From assembly GCF_002206625.1 (NCBI RefSeq), contig NZ_NGUP01000005.1, positions 44,776 through 108,775 of the forward strand: 64,000 bases of DNA, given 5' to 3'. The stretch comes from Polynucleobacter campilacus (lineage in GTDB: Bacteria > Pseudomonadota > Gammaproteobacteria > Burkholderiales > Burkholderiaceae). Every line of letters begins with the position of its first letter. The first letter of the stretch is position 1. Under the pieces are notes generated by a model that had not been told where the DNA came from, did not search any database, and saw only the letters and a program-made list of their open reading frames with translations. Shown piece by piece: positions 12,922 to 22,177 of this stretch. The translations under genes were made by a program, and so were the position numbers.

Positions 12922-14381
12922 CTACCTGCACCTGTTGAGGGTGGCTTCAGTACGTTGATGGTCTTTACCTTTGCGTTATCACGCCAATAAGCCATAAATC
13001 CTGCAAACTCCGCCTGAGCTGCTAGTGCTTGTATCTGCTGTGACTGTGCTTTGTGTACTTTTGCATCAACGCCTGCTGGTTGGCGAGTCTGGTCAACTCG
13101 ATACAAAGTAGTTCCAATACCTGGATTAGCAACGGATACATAAGCAGGCAATTTTTCTTGGCTCACAGACATTACATCATCTAGTGCGCTACCAACTAGG
13201 TTTGCTGGCTTATTCCGTGAAACCCAAACCGCAGCTCCAAAGCCAGAGGTGCTCTTTGGGTCTTTTTGAAGCTCTGTATAACGTTCCGCAGCAGCCGCAA
13301 CAGCCAATTTCTCTGCAGATCGCTGACTGACTTGTCTTCTCACTTCAGCAGAAACCTCTGCAAACGGCAATGTCTGAGCAGGGTGAAAAATGACGACTCT
13401 TGCAGAGACAAAAACACCAGGCGAGATTTGCACTGCCTCAATATTACGTTTATTTTTTATTGCCTCATCACCAAATAGCGCTTGAACTACCTTTGGATTG
13501 GCCAGAGGGTGATCTCTTGATACACCACTTGGGCCTGAGCGTGTTACGCCCTTTTGATTCTGAATGCTTAACTTTAATTTTTCTGCAGCGGGCTTCAAGC
13601 TATCGGACTGGTCATAAGTTATATTAGCAAATTGGTCAGCTTTCTCGTTAAAGAGTTTGGCTTCCTCTTTGGGATCGGCCTTGAGCACAATATACTCAAC
13701 ATCAACGAATTCAGGGCTTGCAAAGAGTTTGGCATTGGCCTGATAAAAGGCTTGTAGTTCTTCTGGCGTCGGATTTACCTTAGATAAATAAGCTTTAGCC
13801 TCAAATGGCATAGCTTGTATTTGACGCTCTGTCTCATAAAGCGTAGAAATCATTTCAGAAAGTTTCGGACTGGCTAATTCAGTGCGGGCAACAGAATTGA
13901 CCAGTTGGCCTATCTTGAGATCAAATGCCTGGCTTGCATAAAACTGCTCTTCGTTGAGACCATTGTTAGCTAAGAGTTGCTTAAAACGCGCGTCATCAAA
14001 GCTACCATCTGCTTTATATAAGGAACGAATTTGTGGAATATTTTGTAAATTCTTAACCAGAGCATCTTTGCCAACTTGCAGGCGTAAATCGTTTACCGCA
14101 AAACCGAGAATGAGCTGCTGTAGTAACTCGTTCAAAATTGCCTGTCTAAATGGAAGGCTTTGTGCAATCTGTGGGTTACCACCAACACGCTCGGCCTGAC
14201 GTTTAGCAGCATTATCAACTTCCTGTGCAGTAATGGGTTTTCCATTGATCTTCACAAGATCAGTTTCTTTATCCATGAAACTGGAATAACTAGAGATTCC
14301 AAAAAAAGCAAACGATGGAACAATAAACAGCATCAATAAGAGCTGCATCAGCTTTTGGTGTTTACGGATGGTATCAAACAT
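12918..14381 (-). CDS. PpiD-like periplasmic chaperone lacking the parvulin domain
   Basis: This 487-residue inner-membrane-anchored protein has the PpiD layout at its N-terminus: MFDTIRKHQK, one transmembrane helix (about residues 12-30, LLLMLFIVPSFAFFGIS), then a SurA-like chaperone region (KINGKPITAQEVDNAAKRQ onward). Normal PpiD is about 620-645 residues and carries a parvulin prolyl isomerase domain in the middle. Here the sequence passes from VDVEYIVLKADPKEEA directly to FNEKADQFANITYDQSDSL, which belongs after that domain. No HILI or GGDLGW-like parvulin motif is visible. It probably retains chaperone function for proteins leaving the Sec translocon. It lies downstream of tRNA-Val and converges on tesA. 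Confidence 0.8.
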   Translation of the reverse strand: MFDTIRKHQKLMQLLLMLFIVPSFAFFGISSYSSFMDKETDLVKINGKPITAQEVDNAAKRQAERVGGNPQIAQSLPFRQAILNELLQQLILGFAVNDLRLQVGKDALVKNLQNIPQIRSLYKADGSFDDARFKQLLANNGLNEEQFYASQAFDLKIGQLVNSVARTELASPKLSEMISTLYETERQIQAMPFEAKAYLSKVNPTPEELQAFYQANAKLFASPEFVDVEYIVLKADPKEEAKLFNEKADQFANITYDQSDSLKPAAEKLKLSIQNQKGVTRSGPSGVSRDHPLANPKVVQALFGDEAIKNKRNIEAVQISPGVFVSARVVIFHPAQTLPFAEVSAEVRRQVSQRSAEKLAVAAAAERYTELQKDPKSTSGFGAAVWVSRNKPANLVGSALDDVMSVSQEKLPAYVSVANPGIGTTLYRVDQTRQPAGVDAKVHKAQSQQIQALAAQAEFAGFMAYWRDNAKVKTINVLKPPSTGAGS

Positions 14382-14482
14382 GAATAGGTTCGCTAGTATT
14401 AAATATTAACTGTATGAGTGTACTAGGCGGCTGGATTTGAAAGCTTGGACGCCTTGAAACAGGCTCAGAGGAAGTAAACATT

Positions 14483-14558
14483 TGGTGGGCGCTGACGGGC
14501 TCGAACCGCCGACATTCTGCGTGTAAGGCAGACGCTCTACCAACTGAGCTAAGCGCCC
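14483..14558 (-). tRNA. tRNA-Val (anticodon TAC)
   Basis: On the minus strand the gene reads GGGCGCTTAGCTCAGTTGG at the 5' end, with an anticodon arm CTGCCTTACACGCAG (anticodon TAC), a T-arm CGGTTCGAGCCCG and an encoded CCA. The acceptor stem GGGCGCT pairs with AGCGCCC and the discriminator base is A. It lies between lon and the ppiD-like gene. Confidence 0.97.
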
Positions 14559-14662
14559 CAAACATTACAGAAAGGATTGTAACCTAAGTGCCTAAAAACA
14601 CGTGTTTCCCGTCAAATCAGCCCCAGATGGAGAGGCAGAAAAGACGGAAAATAACACTACTT

Positions 14663-16252
14663 TCAGTGCTTGAGAACCTCGCCTGATAACAGCTTCTCAC
14701 TAGCTTTGCTAGCTTCCGATGCTTTTTTGGCAAGCTCTTCAGGAGTTGGGTCAGGCAAAGCTACCGGCATACGGTCCAATGCAAGCTCTAACACCTTATC
14801 AATCCAGCGGACAGGAACAATTTCAATTGCATTCTTCACATTGTCCGGAATATCAATCAAGTCCTTCACGTTCTCTTCTGGAATCAAGGCTAACTTGATT
14901 CCACCGCGATGGGCCGCTAAGAGCTTCTCTTTTAAGCCACCAATCGGTAGCACCTCACCACGTAAGGTGATCTCACCAGTCATTGCAACATCTGAGCGAA
15001 TTGGAATTCCTGTGAAAACAGAAACCAAAGCGGTCGTAATCGCAATACCAGCAGAAGGACCATCCTTTGGAGTGGCGCCATCAGGAAAGTGAATATGAAT
15101 ATCCTTTTTCTCAAACGCCTCATCAGTAATACCAAGAAGCTTGGATCTAGAGCGCACTACTGTACGCGCAGCTTCAACGGACTCTTTCATCACGTCGCCA
15201 ATAGAGCCTGTACGCGTAATAACGCCCTTGCCAGGCATGACTGCTGCCTCAATAGTTAACAGATCGCCACCAACTTCAGTCCAAGCGAGACCGGTAACTT
15301 GGCCGATCTGATTTTCTTTAGCTGCCAAACCAAAGTCATACATGCGCACTGATAAGAATTTCTCAAGATTATCTGCATTGACCACTATTGGGGCGGCCTC
15401 TTTCTTTAAGAGTAAAAGTTTCACTACCTTACGGCAAATCTTGCTAATTTCTCTTTCTAAAGAACGAACGCCTGCTTCACGAGTGTAGTAACGAATGATG
15501 TTGCGAACAGCGCTTTCTTCAATCTTGAGCTCATCCTTTTTTAAACCATTGTTCTTAGTTTGTTTTGGAATTAGGTAATTCACAGCAATGCTAGTTTTTT
15601 CATCCTCCGTATAGCCCGCCAAACGAATAATCTCGAGACGATCTAATAGTGGCCCAGGAATATTTAAGGAGTTCGATGTTGCAACAAACATCACATCTGA
15701 AAGATCAAAATCAACCTCAACATAGTGATCTTGGAAAGTATGGTTTTGCTCTGGATCTAACACCTCTAACAAGGCGCTAGCAGGATCACCACGAAAATCC
15801 ATACCCATCTTGTCGACTTCGTCCAATAGAAATAAAGGATTACGCACACCAACCTTAGTCAGGCTAGTAAGAATCTTGCCCGGCATAGAGCCAATATAAG
15901 TGCGGCGATGACCTCGAATCTCGGACTCATCACGCACACCGCCCAAGGCCATGCGTACAAACTTACGGTTGGTAGCGCGCGCAATCGATTGACCCAAGGA
16001 AGTTTTACCAACCCCTGGAGGGCCAACTAGGCAGAGAATCGGCGCCTTAACGCGGTCAACACGCTGCTGAACTGCGAGGTACTCCAAGATACGTTCTTTA
16101 ACTTTATCTAAGCCGTAGTGATCCTCATCCAATACTTTTTCAGCATTGCTAAGGTCATTATTAATCATAGTTTTTTTCTTCCACGGAAGGTTGACTAAGG
16201 TATCAATAAAGTTTCGAATCACTGTAGCCTCAGCTGACATCGGTGACATCAA
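14663..16252 (-). CDS. lon: Lon protease, C-terminal part (AAA+ and protease domains) after frameshift
   Basis: Lon degrades misfolded and regulatory proteins in the cytosol. This frame holds 529 residues: the AAA+ module with Walker A GPPGVGKT at residues 77-84 and FLLDEVDK as Walker B, then the protease domain with catalytic Ser400 (KDGPSAG) and Lys443 (GGLKEKLL). It continues the upstream frame (16230-17096) but is shifted +1. Removing one base near 16250-16253 would join AESELQKIK to [10 protein letters not shown] as in ordinary Lon. It opens with TTG-ATG at 16252-16247 without a Shine-Dalgarno, so independent translation is doubtful. Whether this is a real mutation, a programmed shift or a sequence error cannot be decided here. 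Confidence 0.9.
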   Translation of the reverse strand: MMSPMSAEATVIRNFIDTLVNLPWKKKTMINNDLSNAEKVLDEDHYGLDKVKERILEYLAVQQRVDRVKAPILCLVGPPGVGKTSLGQSIARATNRKFVRMALGGVRDESEIRGHRRTYIGSMPGKILTSLTKVGVRNPLFLLDEVDKMGMDFRGDPASALLEVLDPEQNHTFQDHYVEVDFDLSDVMFVATSNSLNIPGPLLDRLEIIRLAGYTEDEKTSIAVNYLIPKQTKNNGLKKDELKIEESAVRNIIRYYTREAGVRSLEREISKICRKVVKLLLLKKEAAPIVVNADNLEKFLSVRMYDFGLAAKENQIGQVTGLAWTEVGGDLLTIEAAVMPGKGVITRTGSIGDVMKESVEAARTVVRSRSKLLGITDEAFEKKDIHIHFPDGATPKDGPSAGIAITTALVSVFTGIPIRSDVAMTGEITLRGEVLPIGGLKEKLLAAHRGGIKLALIPEENVKDLIDIPDNVKNAIEIVPVRWIDKVLELALDRMPVALPDPTPEELAKKASEASKASEKLLSGEVLKH

Positions 16253-17096
16253 CTTTAATTTTTTGTAGCTCAGATTCCGCTTTTTTCAAAGCTTCCTTAG
16301 GCATGCGCGCAGCTTTAATTCGCTTCTCGAGCTCCTCAAGATCGGCGCCCTCTTCACCTTCACCTAATTCTTTTTGAATGGCTTTAACCTGCTCATTTAG
16401 GTAGTACTCGCGCTGGCTCTTTTCCATTTGACGCTTGACGCGTCCACGAATACGCTTCTCTACTTGCAAAATATCAATTTCGCTTTCGAGATCGGTCAAG
16501 AGACTTTCTAAACGCTGTACTACATCGGTCATCTCAAGCAGGCGTTGCTTTTGCTCAAGCTTGACTGGCAAATGAGCGCAGATAGTATCTGCTAAGCGGC
16601 TTGGGTCATCTATACCACCGAGCGAAGACAAAATTTCTTGTGGCACTTTCTTGTTCAGTTTTACATACTGATCAAATTGGGCCATGATGGCGCGACGCAA
16701 GGCTTCAGTTTCATGAGCATCAATCGCATCGATCGCAGTTGGAGTAGCTTCACAGTTGAAGTAACCCAGGCTGTCTTCAATTTGGCTTACCTCTGCACGC
16801 TGCACTCCTTCGACTAACACCTTCACGGTGCCGTCAGGCAGTTTGAGCATCTGCAAGATGTTGGCGATGCAGCCGACCTCATAGAGGTCTGCAATCAATG
16901 GCTCATCCTTAGCTGCGGTCTTTTGGGCAACCAAAAGGACATTTTTGCCGGTTTCCATGGCAGCTTCTAGAGCTTTGATAGATTTAGGGCGACCCACAAA
17001 TAACGGGATCACCATATGGGGGAAGACAACTACGTCTCGTAAGGGAAGTAAAGGTAGTTGAAGCGGTTCAGAGGGTAGTAATAAGTGGCCAGGCAT
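16230..17096 (-). CDS. lon: Lon protease, N-terminal part, ends early by frameshift
   Basis: The 288-residue frame covers the Lon substrate-binding N domain ([23 protein letters not shown] from about residue 15, with the VLLVAQK segment) and the coiled helical region ([39 protein letters not shown]). After AESELQKIK it runs into VDVTDVS and a stop at 16230-16232. The AAA+ and protease domains follow at once in the +1 frame. The start ATG 17096 has a strong GGAGG site 8 bases upstream. A heat-shock-type promoter is visible 93 bases before the start. If the shift is real, full-length Lon is absent or made only by frameshifting. Confidence 0.9.
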   Translation of the reverse strand: MPGHLLLPSEPLQLPLLPLRDVVVFPHMVIPLFVGRPKSIKALEAAMETGKNVLLVAQKTAAKDEPLIADLYEVGCIANILQMLKLPDGTVKVLVEGVQRAEVSQIEDSLGYFNCEATPTAIDAIDAHETEALRRAIMAQFDQYVKLNKKVPQEILSSLGGIDDPSRLADTICAHLPVKLEQKQRLLEMTDVVQRLESLLTDLESEIDILQVEKRIRGRVKRQMEKSQREYYLNEQVKAIQKELGEGEEGADLEELEKRIKAARMPKEALKKAESELQKIKVDVTDVS

Positions 17097-17188
17097 AGGG
17101 CAAATCCTCCAAAGTAATCAATCCTCAAAAAGTCTCTAAAAGCAATAAACCACTAAATAAAGACAATATTCATGAGTAGCATACTACC

Positions 17189-17217
17189 TATATGGGCAGT
17201 ACTTTTGGAAAATCAAG
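17189..17217 (-). promoter_or_regulatory. Candidate sigma-32 (RpoH) heat-shock promoter of lon
   Basis: On the minus strand the sequence CTTGATT (17217-17211) is followed after 14 bases by CCCATATA (17196-17189). The E. coli RpoH consensus is CTTGAAA, 13-15 bases, then CCCCATNT, so the match is close in both boxes and in spacing. It lies about 93 bases before the lon ATG, and lon is a classic RpoH target. The remaining gap 17097-17276 shows no gene. Confidence 0.7.
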
Positions 17218-17276
17218 GGGAAAAAGTGTAAAAAAAAGGGCAATATTGCTTCGAAAACAGCAAAAACCCTGAGAAA

Positions 17277-18638
17277 TTAAGCTTTTTTGCTTAAATCTGC
17301 CTTATCAGGATCTTGTTTATAGACTAACAAGGGTTTTCCGCCCTCAGCGATGCTGGTGTCATCAATCACAATCTTCTGGACATTCTTCAGGGACGGCAAG
17401 TCATACATGACATCCATCAAGGAGCCTTCCAGGATCGATCGAAGGCCTCGTGCTCCAGTCTTACGGGCGATTGCCTTCTTCGCAATGGCCGCTAAAGCTG
17501 CATGACGTACTTCCAGTTCAGCACCTTCCATGGTGAGTAGCGCTTGATATTGCTTTACCAAAGCATTTTTAGGCTCAGTAAGGATCTGAATTAAAGCATC
17601 CTCATCAAGCTGCATCAAAGTTGCTACAACGGGCAAGCGACCAATTAATTCCGGAATCAAGCCAAACTTAATTAAATCTTCGGGCTCTACCTCAATCAAG
17701 AGATCACTGACTCCTCGATCATCTTTACCAGGAACCGCTGCATTAAATCCAATACCAGTTTTGGCTGTACGCTGTTGAATCACTTTTTCAAGACCGTCAA
17801 AAGCGCCACCGCAAATAAATAAAATATTGGTCGTGTCCACTTGCAAGAAATCTTGATTCGGGTGCTTGCGTCCACCTTGTGGAGGTACTGCAGCCATAGT
17901 GCCTTCAACCAACTTCAATAAAGCCTGCTGCACACCTTCACCGGAAACATCTCGTGTAATGGAAGGATTATCAGACTTGCGCGAAATCTTATCGATCTCA
18001 TCAATGTAGACGATGCCGCGTTGCGCTTTTTCTACGTTGTAGTCGCAAGCTTGCAATAGTTTTTGAATAATATTTTCGACGTCTTCACCAACATAGCCCG
18101 CTTCAGTCAGTGTGGTTGCATCGGCCATGACGAATGGCACATCAAGCATGCGAGCCAATGTTTGGGCTAAGAGAGTCTTACCAGAACCAGTGGGTCCAAT
18201 CAGTAAAATATTGCTCTTTGCTAATTCAACTCCGTCCACAATTGCCTTGGCCGGCAATTTAGATTCTTTTTTATCTGCCACTTCAACCGGCTTACCATCT
18301 TTATCTAACTTCTCTTTTTTAGGCTTTGGTAAATACTTCAAGCGCTTATAGTGGTTATAGACGGCTACTGCCAAGGTCTTCTTAGCTTGATCCTGACCAA
18401 TCACATATTGATCTAGGTTCTCTCTAATTTGATGGGGTGTTGGTAAAGAATCATCACCCTCTTCTTTAGGAAGCTTAGCAATTTCTTCTTGAATGATATC
18501 AGTGCAAAGATCAATGCACTCGTCACAAATAAATACAGACGGTCCCGCAATCAGCTTCTTGACTTCATGCTGGCTTTTGCCGCAAAAAGAACAATGCAAC
18601 ACTTTATCTGATGTGCTTGGGGTGGTCGTATCGCTCAA
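17277..18638 (-). CDS. clpX: ATP-dependent Clp protease ATP-binding subunit ClpX
   Basis: ClpX is the AAA+ unfoldase that feeds tagged proteins to ClpP. The 453 residues begin with the zinc-binding domain (CSFC near residue 16 and CDEC near 38), then Walker A GPTGSGKT around residue 148, Walker [11 protein letters not shown], the pore loop GYVGED, and sensor/arginine motifs ([12 protein letters not shown] for the ClpP-binding IGF-like loop region). It is about 30 residues longer than E. coli ClpX because of a lysine-rich insertion at residues 101-134, just before the Walker A strand. It is downstream of clpP with a 19-base gap, part of tig-clpP-clpX. Confidence 0.97.
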   Translation of the reverse strand: MSDTTTPSTSDKVLHCSFCGKSQHEVKKLIAGPSVFICDECIDLCTDIIQEEIAKLPKEEGDDSLPTPHQIRENLDQYVIGQDQAKKTLAVAVYNHYKRLKYLPKPKKEKLDKDGKPVEVADKKESKLPAKAIVDGVELAKSNILLIGPTGSGKTLLAQTLARMLDVPFVMADATTLTEAGYVGEDVENIIQKLLQACDYNVEKAQRGIVYIDEIDKISRKSDNPSITRDVSGEGVQQALLKLVEGTMAAVPPQGGRKHPNQDFLQVDTTNILFICGGAFDGLEKVIQQRTAKTGIGFNAAVPGKDDRGVSDLLIEVEPEDLIKFGLIPELIGRLPVVATLMQLDEDALIQILTEPKNALVKQYQALLTMEGAELEVRHAALAAIAKKAIARKTGARGLRSILEGSLMDVMYDLPSLKNVQKIVIDDTSIAEGGKPLLVYKQDPDKADLSKKA

Positions 18639-18657
18639 AATAGTCTTTATCTAAAAA

Positions 18658-19287
18658 TTAAGGACGCTTCTCAATAACCTTATCGATTAAGCCGTAGTCA
18701 CGCGCTTGCTCAGCAGACATAAAGTTATCGCGATCAGTATCTTTAGCGATAGTTTCAATTGATTGGCCTGTGCGATCAGCCAAAATCTTATTTAAGCGTT
18801 CGCGCAAGTACAAAATTTCACGCGCTTGAATCTCAATGTCAGATGCTTGGCCACGGGCTCCGCCTAATGGCTGATGAATCATGACGCGAGAATTTGGCAA
18901 TGCATAGCGTTTACCTTTTTCACCTGCGCACAATAAAAATGCACCCATACTTGCAGCCATACCCATGCATAGAGTGCTGACGTGGGGCTTGATGAACTGC
19001 ATGGTGTCATAAATTGCTAGACCAGCAGAAACCGACCCACCAGGTGAATTGATGTAAAGGGAAATCTCTTTATCTGGATTTTCGCTCTCAAGGAACAACA
19101 ATTGTGCGATGACTAAGTTGGCTGTTTGATCGTTTACCTCGCCAACTAAGAAAACAACACGCTCTCTTAATAGACGAGAATAAATATCGTAAGCACGTTC
19201 ACCTCGACCAGAGGTTTCAATCACCATCGGAACCAAACCTAGACCCTTAGGCTCTAGGTTCTCAGACTGAATATGGTTCTGGTTCAT
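18658..19287 (-). CDS. clpP: ATP-dependent Clp protease proteolytic subunit
   Basis: ClpP is the serine protease barrel that works with ClpX. The 209 residues include a short propeptide, then the mature fold. The catalytic triad is visible: Ser113 in GMAASMG, His138 in RVMIHQP and Asp187 in TDRDNFM. The [20 protein letters not shown] segment forms the substrate strand and oxyanion loop. An AGAGG-like ribosome site precedes the ATG at 19287. The gene lies between tig and clpX in the usual operon order. Confidence 0.98.
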   Translation of the reverse strand: MNQNHIQSENLEPKGLGLVPMVIETSGRGERAYDIYSRLLRERVVFLVGEVNDQTANLVIAQLLFLESENPDKEISLYINSPGGSVSAGLAIYDTMQFIKPHVSTLCMGMAASMGAFLLCAGEKGKRYALPNSRVMIHQPLGGARGQASDIEIQAREILYLRERLNKILADRTGQSIETIAKDTDRDNFMSAEQARDYGLIDKVIEKRP

Positions 19288-19329
19288 TTATGAAGATCCT
19301 CTTTAAGATAGGTTTATAGCAGCTTTGAT

Positions 19330-20667
19330 TTAGTTTAACTTGCTTAGCTCTTCAAAGCTTATCGCCTTGTCGCTTACTTTAGCAAGTGAAGTGAAGTGTT
19401 TAATCACGTTATCTTCAAGAACAATATTCTCAATATCTTTTAAGCGACTGGGGTTGCTGTAGAACCAACGAACCACCTCTTTTGGGTCTTCATAAGTAGC
19501 CGCTTGCTCGTCGATTTCAGCTTTGATTTGGTCTGCAGTAGCAGCCAAGCCCTGCTTTTTAACTAATTCACTAAGAATGAGGCCGAGTCGAACACGCTTT
19601 AGTGCCTGGTCTGCAAATAACTCTGGTGGGATCGGGGCGTCTTTAGCATTAGGTAAGCCACGTTGAATGAGATCTTGACGCGCACCTTCAACCAAACGTT
19701 CTTGCTCGGAAGATACTAAAGATTTAGGAACATCAAATTCGCACAAAGTATTAAGCTTATCCATAACTTCATTTTTCAATAAAGAAGTAATGCGGCGTTT
19801 GACTTCACGATCGAGATTCTCTTTAACATCAGCGCGCATTTTTGTAACGCCGCCTTCTGTAACACCCATCGATAATGCAAATGCATCATCGACTGCTGGT
19901 AAGTGTGCCCAGTTCACTGATTTCACTGTAATGGTGAATTCTGCTGTTTTACCAGCAACATCTTTACCATGGTAGTCAGCTGGAAAGCTCAGCGGAAATG
20001 ATTTAGTGTCACCCGCTTTGAGGCCTAAGCTGGCAGCTTCAAATTCAGGCAACATGCGTCCTTCGCCAAGAACATACTCAAAGTTCTCGGATTTGCCGCC
20101 TGCAAACTCAACGCCATCAATCTTGCCAACAAAGTCAATGACGACTTGGTCACCGTTTTGGGCTGCTGCATTAGATCCGCCATCACCATGCTCACCAGCC
20201 TCGCCACGTGGGTGGTAATGAACTTGCTGCTTACGTAAAATATCGATTGCTCGATCAATTTCAGCATCGCCAATATTCGTCGTGTATTTAGTAACTTCCG
20301 CTTGAGAAAAGTCACCAATCTTCACTTCTGGCAATACTTCGAAGAATGCATCAAAGACAATCTTGTCGGCGCCCAACTCACTCTTAGGCTCAAGACGTGG
20401 TTGACTTGCTAATGGAATGCCCTCTTTTTTGCTTTGCTCGTAGAACAGTTCAGAGGCTTTATCGTACTGAAGCTCGAAATCCACTTGCATGCCGTACTGC
20501 TTTTCAACCATATTCTTTGGCACCTTGCCTGGACGAAAGCCAGCCAATTTCATGCTCTTGCCAAATTGGGCCAAGCGGGCATCGCGTGCTTTTGCCAAAT
20601 CGGCACGAGCGAATTCCAAAGTCATTTTGCGGTCTAAGCTACCTAAATTTTCTATCTGCAAAGCCAT
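19330..20667 (-). CDS. tig: Trigger factor
   Basis: Trigger factor is the ribosome-bound chaperone that meets nascent chains. The start is set at ATG 20667 (MALQIENLGSLDRKM) because GAAGAG lies 6 bases upstream. A longer frame reads back through the tRNA-Leu gene and is an artefact. The protein has 445 residues: an N-terminal ribosome-binding domain with the GFRPGKVPKNMVE signature near residue 45, a central FKBP-like domain (GDQVVIDFVGKIDGVEFAGG) and a helical C-terminal chaperone domain. A short Gly/Ala/Asn-rich insert (GEHGDGGSNAAAQNGD) precedes the FKBP domain. It is first in tig-clpP-clpX. Confidence 0.97.
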   Translation of the reverse strand: MALQIENLGSLDRKMTLEFARADLAKARDARLAQFGKSMKLAGFRPGKVPKNMVEKQYGMQVDFELQYDKASELFYEQSKKEGIPLASQPRLEPKSELGADKIVFDAFFEVLPEVKIGDFSQAEVTKYTTNIGDAEIDRAIDILRKQQVHYHPRGEAGEHGDGGSNAAAQNGDQVVIDFVGKIDGVEFAGGKSENFEYVLGEGRMLPEFEAASLGLKAGDTKSFPLSFPADYHGKDVAGKTAEFTITVKSVNWAHLPAVDDAFALSMGVTEGGVTKMRADVKENLDREVKRRITSLLKNEVMDKLNTLCEFDVPKSLVSSEQERLVEGARQDLIQRGLPNAKDAPIPPELFADQALKRVRLGLILSELVKKQGLAATADQIKAEIDEQAATYEDPKEVVRWFYSNPSRLKDIENIVLEDNVIKHFTSLAKVSDKAISFEELSKLN

Positions 20668-20721
20668 TTTCATCTCTTCATTAAAAACAGGATATGTGAA
20701 GTCCAAGCCGAGTAGCACTTG

Positions 20722-20808
20722 TGGTGCGAGGAGGGGGACTCGAACCCCCACACCATTTCTGGCGTCAGGACCTAAACCTGGTGCGTCTACCAATTTCGCC
20801 ATCCTCGC
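20722..20808 (-). tRNA. tRNA-Leu (anticodon TAG)
   Basis: On the minus strand the 87-base gene begins GCGAGGATGGCGAAATTGG and has a class II long variable arm (TGACGCCAGAAATGGTGT region), anticodon TAG in GGTTTAGGTCC, T-arm GGGGTTCGAGTCCCC and an encoded CCA. The acceptor stem GCGAGGA pairs with TCCTCGC. It lies 55 bases upstream of tig and may share its transcript. Confidence 0.96.
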
Positions 20809-20887
20809 GAATATCCGCAAACACTGCCAAGCTTAAACTTCACTCTAAAGACCGTAATTCTACAATGCTTGGGGTTTTAGAGGATCT

Positions 20888-21391
20888 TTAGGCCTTGTAG
20901 AGCAATGCTACAGCGTGTACTGCAACGCCCTCACCCCTGCCAAGATGGCCCAGGGATTCATTGGTTTTGGCCTTTAGGTTTACGTGGCTAGGGGTCACTG
21001 AGAGGTCAGTGGCAATATTTCTGACCATTTCTGGCAAAAAATCCGCCAATTTGGGCTTTTGACAAATGATCGTGGCATCCACATTCCCAATTTGAAAGCC
21101 AGCAGCCTGCACCTTTTGCAAGGCTGCCCGTAGCAAGATTCGGCTATCCATGTCTTTAAATTGTGGATCAGTATCCGGAAACAACTGGCCAATATCGTTT
21201 AATCCAGCCGCACCTAGTAAGGCGTCAGTTAGTGCATGCAGCAAAGCATCGGCATCAGAATGGCCTAATAATCCTTTTTCATACGGAATATGTACGCCAC
21301 CAAGAATCAGTTTGCGATCAGCTACTAGAGTATGGATGTCGTAACCCTGGCCAATGCGAAATTGCGGAACATGAGCGTTACTTTGTGTCAT
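20888..21391 (-). CDS. ispF: 2-C-methyl-D-erythritol 2,4-cyclodiphosphate synthase
   Basis: IspF cyclises CDP-methylerythritol phosphate in the non-mevalonate isoprenoid pathway. The 167 residues show the [10 protein letters not shown] motif (metal-binding Asp and His), [29 protein letters not shown] (second metal-binding His), DSRILLRAA and the C-terminal [24 protein letters not shown]. The gene follows ispD by 13 bases in the same direction, the standard pairing of consecutive pathway enzymes. Confidence 0.97.
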   Translation of the reverse strand: MTQSNAHVPQFRIGQGYDIHTLVADRKLILGGVHIPYEKGLLGHSDADALLHALTDALLGAAGLNDIGQLFPDTDPQFKDMDSRILLRAALQKVQAAGFQIGNVDATIICQKPKLADFLPEMVRNIATDLSVTPSHVNLKAKTNESLGHLGRGEGVAVHAVALLYKA

Positions 21392-21404
21392 AAATATTCT
21401 TTAT

Positions 21405-22154
21405 TTACCTATTTTCTGAATTCAACAGTAATTGCATCAAATCCAAATCTGCAGAATGAGTTACTTTAAAGTTGCGGGTTGCACCTTCAATTAGCAATGG
21501 CTTTACTCCCGTTAATTCCATAGCGCTCGCCTCATCGGTAACATCAGCCTCCAATCGAATCGCATCTTGTAAAGCATCATGTAACTCCTTCAGGCCAAAC
21601 ATTTGCGGTGTTTGTGCCTGCCATAAATGCTCACGTGAAATTGTTTTTTCTACGTGCGGCATATTTCCAGCGATCGCTAAATCAAGATCAGCCCGCTTTA
21701 AGGTATCGGCCAAACGAACTGCTAATAAACCGCCGACATCTGAACCTTGAACGGAAGTAATTAACTTTTTAATTAGATCTGGCGTGATACCTGGTCTGGC
21801 TGCATCGTGCACCAAGATCCAATCATCAGGAGATATACCAGACGTCAGTTGTGCTGCCAAAGTATTGCGAACTGTCTCTTGGCGGGTAGAGCCGCCAGTA
21901 GGTAAAAAATGAATGGGCTTGCTTCCCTTTGCAAGGCTTTTCAAAATGGGGTTATCGATAAACCCTGGCGATACGCCAATCCAGATAGATTCAATCAGCG
22001 GGGATTGCATGTAGGCTTCTATGGCGTAAGCAAGCATTGGTCTGCCCGCTAGTTCCTGGAATTGTTTTGGTAAATCACCGCCCAAGCGGGATCCAGTGCC
22101 CGCTGTTGGCAGGAGAGCGTGACATTTCTTTACGGATTGATTTCCTAAGCCCAT
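21405..22154 (-). CDS. ispD: 2-C-methyl-D-erythritol 4-phosphate cytidylyltransferase
   Basis: IspD joins CTP and methylerythritol phosphate. Typical motifs are the CTP-binding loop ALLPTAGTGSRLGGDLPKQF, the VLVHDAARPG-like WILVHDAARPGI and TDEASAMEL near the C-terminus. The start is placed at ATG 22154 (MGLGNQSVKKCHALLP), giving 249 residues. A longer frame to 22190 would overlap the divergent mfd start at 22178 and has no family support. The two 5' ends are only 23 bases apart, so each promoter must lie inside or next to the other gene. Confidence 0.93.
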   Translation of the reverse strand: MGLGNQSVKKCHALLPTAGTGSRLGGDLPKQFQELAGRPMLAYAIEAYMQSPLIESIWIGVSPGFIDNPILKSLAKGSKPIHFLPTGGSTRQETVRNTLAAQLTSGISPDDWILVHDAARPGITPDLIKKLITSVQGSDVGGLLAVRLADTLKRADLDLAIAGNMPHVEKTISREHLWQAQTPQMFGLKELHDALQDAIRLEADVTDEASAMELTGVKPLLIEGATRNFKVTHSADLDLMQLLLNSENR

Positions 22155-22177
22155 ACCTGATTCTATAATGAGCACAG

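Noticed and set aside
14374..14565. Minus-strand 63-codon frame across tRNA-Val
   Set aside because: It reads through the complete tRNA gene and has no recognisable protein features.
14670..15092. 140-codon plus-strand frame opposite the Lon protease domain
   Set aside because: It is a Ser/Ala/Ile-rich antisense shadow of lon with no start signal.
20668..20820. N-terminal extension of trigger factor reaching back through tRNA-Leu
   Set aside because: The extension translates part of the tRNA gene; the ATG at 20667 with GAAGAG upstream gives the family-typical N-terminus.
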